DNA of 36,739 nucleotides from Ferruginibacter sp. (lineage in GTDB: Bacteria; Bacteroidota; Bacteroidia; Chitinophagales; Chitinophagaceae), in assembly GCA_025350645.1 (NCBI GenBank), contig JANXXM010000074.1, forward strand, positions 1-36,739, written 5' to 3'. A program made the translations under genes and the position numbers. How positions within the stretch are numbered: position 1 is the first letter of the stretch; each line of letters opens with the position of its first letter. Under the pieces are notes generated by a model. It ran no database searches. It was not told the origin of the DNA and worked only from the letters and a program-made list of their open reading frames with translations. Shown here piece by piece: positions 31,544 to 36,739 of the stretch.

Positions 31544-32737
31544 ATGACAGTAAATAATATTTCTTTTAAAACAATTGCAGTTTTTTTTAATACCGGTAAT
31601 AAAAGCTCTCGTCTCTTTAGTTATGCGGGGCTTGCTGTAGGAGTGTTGCTGCTGTTGTGTTGTGTGCAGATGTATATAAATATTAATGAACTACTCAAAG
31701 ACAGAAATCCTCACAAAAATGGATACGATTTTTTATCGGTAACCAAAACTATTACTAATGATAATATGGGAAACGATAACCGTTTTACCAATGCAGATAT
31801 TGAAGATCTAAAAAAGCAATCTTTTATTACAGACGCTGCACCGCTGCTTAGCAATCAGTTTAGAGCAAAAGCAAGTGCCGGAGATATTATTCCTTTTAGC
31901 ACAGATCTTTTTTTAGAATCTGTAAAAAATGAATTTATAGATACACTGCCGCCATCATTTAAATGGCAACCTGGTCAGCAGGATGTTCCTATTATTTTCT
32001 CTGCTGATTTTTTAGAAATGTACAATGTGTTTGCACCGGCGCAAGGTTTACCTCAACTTTCAGAAAGCAGTATTGGCGCTGTAAATATTGTGCTGGAATG
32101 TTATTCGCCTGATGGTAGCGTAACAAATTTTCGCGGGCATATTGTAGCCGTAAGCGATCGCATAAATTCTGTAATTGTACCGCAAACTTTTTTAGAATGG
32201 GGCAATAAAACTTTTGGTAACCGCCCGCCGCAAGCCGCCGCAAGGGTTTATATAAAAACTACTGATGCCAATAGTGCAGGTCTACAAAATTATATTCAGC
32301 AAAAAAATTATCATCTCAATAAAGACAAAACAAAATTTGGTCGCATAAAAAGTACATTACAGGCTATTGTAGCAGGGTTGGGTGGCCTTGCTGTTTTAGT
32401 GGTATTGTTATCCGTTTTATTATTTTCTTTTTACCTGCAGTTAATGGTAAGCCGCAGTAAAGATAACCTGCAATTGCTGCTCACACTGGGATACTCGCCA
32501 TTGTGGCTAAGTAAAACAGTTGCCAAAAAATGGATTCCTGTTTATGCAATCATCATCCTTCTTGCATTTGCAGGCACAGCATTATTTCAATATAGTTTTC
32601 AGAAAAATTTTATTGCCGGGCAAGATGTATTATCACCGTACCCGCACTTTTTTGTAATTGCATTGGCAGCAATTTTATTTTTGCTTTGTGTAGTTGCAAA
32701 TTACAGGCTTATAAAAAAATTATTGTACAAGCTGTAA
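31544..32737 (+). CDS. FtsX-type ABC transporter permease
   Basis: 397 residues. An N-terminal membrane segment (about 25-45) is followed by a large extracytoplasmic domain (about 46-270). Three C-terminal hydrophobic segments (about 278-300, 327-350 and 368-388) form the FtsX domain. The cytoplasmic coupling stretch SRSKDNLQLLLTLGYSPLWL takes the place of the usual 'R..eiglL.alGas'. Partner of the ATPase encoded immediately upstream. Sequence similarity to well-studied permeases looks low, so substrate and direction are not assigned. Confidence 0.85.
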   Translation: MTVNNISFKTIAVFFNTGNKSSRLFSYAGLAVGVLLLLCCVQMYININELLKDRNPHKNGYDFLSVTKTITNDNMGNDNRFTNADIEDLKKQSFITDAAPLLSNQFRAKASAGDIIPFSTDLFLESVKNEFIDTLPPSFKWQPGQQDVPIIFSADFLEMYNVFAPAQGLPQLSESSIGAVNIVLECYSPDGSVTNFRGHIVAVSDRINSVIVPQTFLEWGNKTFGNRPPQAAARVYIKTTDANSAGLQNYIQQKNYHLNKDKTKFGRIKSTLQAIVAGLGGLAVLVVLLSVLLFSFYLQLMVSRSKDNLQLLLTLGYSPLWLSKTVAKKWIPVYAIIILLAFAGTALFQYSFQKNFIAGQDVLSPYPHFFVIALAAILFLLCVVANYRLIKKLLYKL

Positions 32738-32899
32738 AAATGGCTCGCAGATTTAGCGAATTTGGGCAAATGAAAATGAAGAGGATACGCAGATTATCTT
32801 TTATTAAAAAATGACAGGCAGATTAGACAGCTAAAAAAATGTGTGAGCAAAAATTTATTAAACTTGTGTAAAACCCAAAAAATCTATTTTATATTTTAT
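32738..32899. other. Convergent spacer between the ABC permease and thiolase genes
   Basis: 162 bp without a gene. It contains GCTCGCAGATTTAGCGAATT and ATACGCAGATTATCTTTT, which resemble recurrent intergenic repeat debris. No convincing terminator hairpin was found for either flanking gene. Confidence 0.3.
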
Positions 32900-34093
32900 C
32901 TATAATCCCTCGTAAATAATAGCCGCTCCCTGCCCCACTCCTACACACATGGTTGCCAAACCATATCTACTTTTTCGCCTTTTCATTTCGTGCAACAAAG
33001 TGGTAGAAATACGTACACCACTGCATCCTAGCGGATGACCTATGGCAATTGCACCACCATTTACATTTACTTTTGCAGCATCGATTTTAAGATCCCGAAT
33101 ACAGGCTATACTCTGCGATGCAAAAGCTTCATTCAATTCTACCAGGTCAATATTTTCAATTTTTAAACCGCCTCTTTGCAATGCTTTTATAGTAGCAGGC
33201 ACGGGGCCCATGCCCATTATTGCCGGGTCTACACCCGAAACTGCCATGCTCACAATTTTTGCAATCGGTTTTAAATTATATTTTTTTACCGCATCTTCAC
33301 TAGCTAGTAACATTGCCGCAGCACCATCATTTATTCCGCTGCTGTTGCCTGCCGTTACTGTACCTTCTTTTATAAAAGCGGGTTTTAATGCAGCAAGTTT
33401 TTCAATTGAAGAAAGTCGTGGGTGTTCATCTTTATTAAAGCTGATCATTTCTTTTCCGCTTTCTATTTGCACAGCAATTATTTCATCTGCAAATTTATTT
33501 GCTGTATATGCCGCATCATATTTTTGCTGGCTATACAATGCAAACTGATCTTGATCCTCTCTGGAAATTTTCCATTGTGCAGCCACATTCTCCGCCGTTT
33601 CGCCCATAGTAAAAGGATGATACATTTTACTCAGTGCATTGTTTATAAAACGCCAGCCCATAGTAGTATCGTGCATTTGAGGAGTACGGTCAAAAGCAAT
33701 ATTACTTTTTGCCAGCACAAAAGGCGCACGGCTCATACTTTCCACACCACATGCAATCATCAGCTCTGCATCACCGCAGGCAATAGTACGTGCAGCATCC
33801 ATCACTGCCTGCAGCCCGCTCGCACACAACCGGTTTACCGTATTGCCTGCAACCGTTACGGGCAGGCCTGCAAGCAAAGCAGCCATACGGGCTACATTGC
33901 GGTTATCTTCTCCCGCCTGGTTTGCTGCACCTGCAATCACATCTTCAATCGCATTCACATCCGCATTTGGGTTGCGTTGCAGCAGCGCACGTATAGCGCA
34001 GGCCAGCAAATCATCTGGCCTTGTATTTGCCAATGCACCGCCATATTTTCCTACAGGTGTGCGCACTGCATCTATTACATAAACATTTTTCAT
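32900..34093 (-). CDS. Thiolase, PcaF-like (acetyl-CoA or 3-oxoadipyl-CoA acyltransferase)
   Basis: 397 residues from the ATG at 34093 (MKNVYVIDAVRTPVGKYGGA); the frame extends to a TTG 12 codons upstream. The active-site nucleophile is Cys90 (NRLCASGLQAV), the second His is 353 (IAIGHPLGCSGVR) and the second Cys is 383 (MCVGVGQGAA), all intact. The N-terminal stretches ANQAGEDNRNVARMAALLAG and PDDLLACAIRALLQRNP are especially like the PcaF/PaaJ branch that cleaves 3-oxoadipyl-CoA. Acetyl-CoA C-acetyltransferase remains possible, and no other aromatic-degradation genes are nearby to decide. Monocistronic here. Confidence 0.93.
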   Translation of the reverse strand: MKNVYVIDAVRTPVGKYGGALANTRPDDLLACAIRALLQRNPNADVNAIEDVIAGAANQAGEDNRNVARMAALLAGLPVTVAGNTVNRLCASGLQAVMDAARTIACGDAELMIACGVESMSRAPFVLAKSNIAFDRTPQMHDTTMGWRFINNALSKMYHPFTMGETAENVAAQWKISREDQDQFALYSQQKYDAAYTANKFADEIIAVQIESGKEMISFNKDEHPRLSSIEKLAALKPAFIKEGTVTAGNSSGINDGAAAMLLASEDAVKKYNLKPIAKIVSMAVSGVDPAIMGMGPVPATIKALQRGGLKIENIDLVELNEAFASQSIACIRDLKIDAAKVNVNGGAIAIGHPLGCSGVRISTTLLHEMKRRKSRYGLATMCVGVGQGAAIIYEGL

Positions 34094-34264
34094 ACCATTA
34101 TATTTTTTTAGCCGGGCAAAAAACAACAACCTACTTCAGCTTCACAGGCGTCGCACTCTTGTACATTTTATCTTTAATGATCTTTAAAGATGCCCTTTTT
34201 ATTTTATGCAAAGAAACAAAGAATAGAAAGAAATTTCATGTAAAGTGAGAGCGTAAATAATTAA

Positions 34265-34297
34265 CTCATTTTATTATAATTTAAAATGAGATTTTTA
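34265..34297 (+). terminator. AT-rich hairpin upstream of rlmN, terminator-like
   Basis: CTCATTTTA (34265-34273) pairs perfectly with TAAAATGAG (34282-34290) around 8 bases, followed by ATTTTTAT on the plus strand. There is no plus-strand gene upstream of it to terminate, so its role is unclear; it may be a chance AT-rich palindrome. Confidence 0.35.
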
Positions 34298-34411
34298 TAC
34301 CACAACATTTTTGCATATACAATTATCATTGGGGTAAAAATCTCTCCACAATTTAATATTAATCATTAATTGATGTTTCCTAATATCGATCATTTTGCAA
34401 AGCAAAAAAAT

Positions 34412-34419
34412 TATCTTTG
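34412..34419 (+). promoter_or_regulatory. Minus-7 element of rlmN
   Basis: TATCTTTG matches TAnnTTTG fully and ends 4 bases before the ATG at 34424, so transcription would start at or next to the start codon. A TTG at 34395-34397 is a little close for a minus-33 element. Confidence 0.5.
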
Positions 34420-34423
34420 CAAA

Positions 34424-35464
34424 ATGCCTGCAAAAAAAAATATACGTGACTTTGATCTTCCTTCCCTTAAAGAATATTTTGAATCTATTGGCGATAAAAA
34501 ATTTCGTGCCATGCAGGCGTATGAATGGCTTTGGAAAAAAAATGCTCGCAGTTTTGATGAAATGAGTAATCTTTCTCTTGACCTCCGTAAAAAACTGGCA
34601 GAAGAATTTGAATTTAATACCATTACGGTAGATGCCACACAACACAGCAGTGACGGCACTTTAAAAAGTCGTTTTAAAACGCACGACGGGCATTTGATGG
34701 AAGGCGTTATTATTCCTACAGAAAAAAGAAATACTGCCTGCGTATCTTCACAAATTGGCTGCAGCCTTGCCTGCGCATTTTGTGCCACCGGTAAAATGGA
34801 TAGAGTGCGCAACCTTGGTTTTGATGAAATTTATGACCAGGTAACCTTATTAAACGAACAAAGTGAAAGGGAATATGGCACCAAACTCACCAACATTGTT
34901 TACATGGGTATGGGTGAGCCATTGCTTAATTATAAAAACGTTTTAAAATCTATAGAAAGAATTACCTCTAATGAGGGAATGAACATGAGCCCAAAACGCA
35001 TTACCGTTTCCACCGCAGGTGTAGCAAAAATGATAAAGCAACTGGGTGATGATAATACCCGTTTTAACCTTGCCGTTTCTTTACACGCCGCTACAGATGA
35101 AAAGCGAAATAAAATAATGGCTATAAATGAAACTAATAATATTGCTGCACTTACAGAGGCATTGAATTATTATTACAACAAAACAAAAAATGAAATTACG
35201 CTGGAATATATTTTATTAAAAGGCGAAAATGATAGTTTACAGGATGCAGAAGATCTTGTGAAAGTGTATAGAAAAATTCCTACCCATCTTATAAATGTAA
35301 TTGAATACAACAGTGTTTCTGGCATCCCATTTCTTAAATCTGATGAAGATACCACACAGCTTTTTACCGATTATTTAATGAAATACAAAGTAAATGTAAG
35401 GGTGCGTCGCAGCCGTGGTAAAGATATTGATGCAGCTTGTGGTCAGTTAGCCAATAAAGGATAA
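34424..35464 (+). CDS. rlmN: 23S rRNA (adenine-C2)-methyltransferase RlmN
   Basis: 346 residues from the ATG at 34424 (MPAKKNIRDFDLPSLKEYFE). A frame extension to a TTG at 34370 lies upstream of the promoter element. It is a radical-SAM enzyme that methylates A2503 of 23S rRNA and A37 of some tRNAs. The cluster motif CSLACAFC gives Cys113, Cys117 and Cys120. GMGEPLLNYKNVL and NLAVSLHAATDEKRNKIM are family signatures, and the methyl-carrying C-terminal cysteine is Cys339 in AACGQLA. The probable promoter sits just before the start, implying a leaderless or very short-leader mRNA. Confidence 0.96.
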   Translation: MPAKKNIRDFDLPSLKEYFESIGDKKFRAMQAYEWLWKKNARSFDEMSNLSLDLRKKLAEEFEFNTITVDATQHSSDGTLKSRFKTHDGHLMEGVIIPTEKRNTACVSSQIGCSLACAFCATGKMDRVRNLGFDEIYDQVTLLNEQSEREYGTKLTNIVYMGMGEPLLNYKNVLKSIERITSNEGMNMSPKRITVSTAGVAKMIKQLGDDNTRFNLAVSLHAATDEKRNKIMAINETNNIAALTEALNYYYNKTKNEITLEYILLKGENDSLQDAEDLVKVYRKIPTHLINVIEYNSVSGIPFLKSDEDTTQLFTDYLMKYKVNVRVRRSRGKDIDAACGQLANKG

Positions 35465-35684
35465 AATAAGTTTTCCACTTTTTTACATTTTGGTATAAAT
35501 AAAAAACTAAGGTATTGTGTATTCATTACAATACACTTAGCATCTTTTATGTACTATCATTGACTTAATTCAAGTTACAACTTCTGTATTATTTTTTTAA
35601 AAAAAAGGCTGCTTTAACATTTTATAGCACAGCTTTTGGTTTAGGCGGTGTTCTAATATTGTAACATCTAAAAATCTAGTACAC
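35465..35684. other. Spacer after rlmN with two hairpins
   Basis: 220 bp without a gene. At 35507-35540 CTAAGGTATTGT pairs with ACAATAC(A)CTTAG (one bulged base), followed by CATCTTTTAT, a moderate terminator for rlmN. At about 35603-35637 AAAAGGCTG and CAGCTTTT form a second imperfect stem. Near 35654 TAATATTG is a near match to a minus-7 element for the next gene. Confidence 0.45.
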
Positions 35685-36086
35685 ATGAAAAAGATCCTAT
35701 TATCCTCGGCAGTAATGATTGCCATCAGTATTTCTTCTTATGCCCAGCAAACTCCTGCAGATTCGGCAAAAAGTGCAACAGCACCTGTACAGAAAATGAG
35801 TGGTTCTAAAGAGCAGCTTATAAAAGACCTTAATCTTACAGAGGTACAAAAAATGCAGTGGAAAAAAGCTGATGAAGAATCTGCGAAAAAAGCTGATGCT
35901 ATAAAAAGCGATGCCACCCTATCTGACGCAGATAAAAAAGCACAGTTGAAAATTGTGGGCGAAGCGCAAAAATTAAAATTGGCAGATATGCTAACACCGG
36001 AGCAAAAACAAAAGTGGGAAGCGTATGAAAAAAAAGAGGCTGAAATGAAGCCTAACGACAAAACCAATATGAAAGATCCTGCTTAA
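35685..36086 (+). CDS. Small exported LTXXQ/Spy-like protein
   Basis: 133 residues with a signal peptide (about 1-20, ending SYAQ). The mature part is charged and helical. DLNLTEVQKMQWKKADEESA and later DMLTPEQKQKWEAYEKKEAE repeat the L-T-x-x-Q pattern of the Spy/CpxP-like group, periplasmic proteins linked to envelope stress and chaperoning. It has a similar neighbour 168 bp downstream. Assignment to that superfamily is by motif only; function may differ in Bacteroidota. Confidence 0.72.
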   Translation: MKKILLSSAVMIAISISSYAQQTPADSAKSATAPVQKMSGSKEQLIKDLNLTEVQKMQWKKADEESAKKADAIKSDATLSDADKKAQLKIVGEAQKLKLADMLTPEQKQKWEAYEKKEAEMKPNDKTNMKDPA

Positions 36087-36105
36087 AATCCAGTGTTTTA
36101 TTTAC

Positions 36106-36147
36106 AACTTTCGAAAAATGATATCTTCATTATCCGAAAGTTTTTTT
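36106..36147 (+). terminator. Terminator after the first LTXXQ-like gene
   Basis: AACTTTCG (36106-36113) pairs with CGAAAGTT (36135-36142); within the loop AATGA and TCATT can extend the fold. A seven-T run follows on the plus strand. It is 20 nt past the stop codon. Confidence 0.75.
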
Positions 36148-36253
36148 ATGCCTTTTATTTTTCAAAAAAGGGCAAATGCTTTAACATTATGTTTATTAAA
36201 CTTAGCAAATAGTTCATGGTCTATGATGCGTAACAATTAAAAAATAAAAAACC

Positions 36254-36649
36254 ATGAAAAAATTAATAGCCTTATCATTTGCAGCCTGCGTACTTGCCTT
36301 TGGTGCAACTGCTCAAACAGAAAGAACGGTATCAAAAACTGAAAGACCTCAACGCCATAAAGGCAAACATGAAAAAGGGGAAATGATGAAACAGCTAAAC
36401 CTTAGCACCGCACAAAAAGCACAGCTAAAGGCACAGCACAAAGAAATAAAAGCCCAGCGTGATGCATTAAAAGCACAGGATAATATTACGGTAAAAGAAA
36501 TGAAAGAAAAGCAGGCAGCTTTAAAAGCAGAGCAAAAATCTAAAATGGATGGTATACTTACCACAGAGCAGAAAGCAAAAATGGCGGAGTTAAAAAAGCA
36601 ACAGGCAGATAAAAGAAAGGATGGAAAAGTGAATAAAGAAAAGGAATAA
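36254..36649 (+). CDS. Second small exported LTXXQ/Spy-like protein
   Basis: 131 residues with a signal peptide (about 1-20, MKKLIALSFAACVLAFGATA). The mature protein is extremely rich in Lys, Gln, Glu and Ala and should form long helices. QLNLSTAQKAQLKAQHKEIK and GILTTEQKAKMAELKKQQAD give two copies of the L-(S/T)-x-x-Q motif in the same positions as the preceding gene, so the two are probably diverged duplicates. Followed by its own terminator. Confidence 0.72.
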   Translation: MKKLIALSFAACVLAFGATAQTERTVSKTERPQRHKGKHEKGEMMKQLNLSTAQKAQLKAQHKEIKAQRDALKAQDNITVKEMKEKQAALKAEQKSKMDGILTTEQKAKMAELKKQQADKRKDGKVNKEKE

Positions 36650-36682
36650 GAAATGTTAAGTTTAGGTAGTTTGAGTAAAAGA

Positions 36683-36710
36683 GGGTGCAGCATTGCACCC
36701 TTTTCTATTT
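36683..36710 (+). terminator. Terminator after the second LTXXQ-like gene
   Basis: GGGTGCA (36683-36689) pairs perfectly with TGCACCC (36694-36700) around GCAT, followed by TTTTCTATTT. It lies 33 nt past the stop codon. Confidence 0.88.
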
Positions 36711-36739
36711 AATTATACTAATTTGCTTTAATAATTCCG

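Noticed and set aside
33422..34111. Plus-strand open frame of 229 codons
   Set aside because: Antisense to the thiolase gene, whose three catalytic residues are intact; the product is Cys/His-rich shadow sequence.
34130..34250. Short minus-strand frame ending MYKSATPVKLK upstream of the thiolase, and MKFLSILCFFA in another frame
   Set aside because: Too short, without a shared frame or a clear start; I cannot distinguish it from chance or from a frameshifted relic.

Overview
The window is a stretch of an AT-rich chromosome from a member of Bacteroidota, most likely family Chitinophagaceae. This rests on TAnnTTTG-type promoter elements, weak or absent Shine-Dalgarno sequences, Bacteroidota-type families (DUF4836 lipoprotein, TonB with a Bacteroidota-style cytoplasmic head, a short NuoG) and the overall look of the proteins. 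No rRNA, tRNA or CRISPR array was seen.

Layout. (1) 1-3300: the left edge carries a possible fragment of an ISAon1-like transposase, then a MacB/FtsX-type ABC permease and a secreted alpha/beta-hydrolase, all on the minus strand. (2) 3310-23016, minus strand: a complete 14-gene respiratory complex I operon, nuoA to nuoN in the standard order, with a consensus promoter upstream of nuoA. At least seven of its intergenic junctions are occupied by unrelated accessory genes in the same orientation. Reading in the direction of transcription: nuoA, nuoB, Uma2, nuoC, Uma2, nuoD, repeat element, nuoE, secreted protein, DUF2442, VOC protein, nuoF, AAA ATPase plus small DxD (TOPRIM-like) protein, nuoG, MNT nucleotidyltransferase plus HEPN protein, nuoH, nuoI, nuoJ, exported protein, nuoK, nuoL, nuoM, nuoN. 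Most inserted genes abut or overlap their nuo neighbours by a few bases, so they look co-transcribed and often translationally coupled. Several belong to families known from toxin-antitoxin and anti-phage systems. (3) 23148-27084, minus strand: a TonB energy transducer, a small membrane protein, a PstS-like lipoprotein and a long TPR protein, with terminators at 26228 and 23092. (4) 27275-32737, plus strand: LMW protein-tyrosine phosphatase and hisS (1-nt overlap), a DUF4836 lipoprotein, a terminator, then a LolD-type ABC ATPase and its FtsX-type permease. (5) 32900-34093, minus strand: a PcaF-like thiolase. (6) 34424-36649, plus strand: rlmN and two small exported LTXXQ/Spy-like proteins, each of the latter followed by a hairpin terminator.

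The nuo products form the membrane arm (A, H, J, K, L, M, N) and the peripheral arm (B, C, D, E, F, G, I) of NADH:quinone oxidoreductase. NuoG is short: it has the iron-sulfur domains but not the long molybdopterin-oxidoreductase-like part of the E. coli protein. NuoM has no ATG start near its N-terminus and appears to begin at a TTG two codons after the nuoL stop, in the same frame.

The most interesting signal is the complex I operon acting as a host for accessory and defence-like cassettes. Related 28-bp repeat arms before nuoE and nuoF, and matching inverted arms after nuoD and nuoF, suggest that some junctions once carried, or were opened at, a small repeat element. All functional calls are from reading the sequence; no database search was made.
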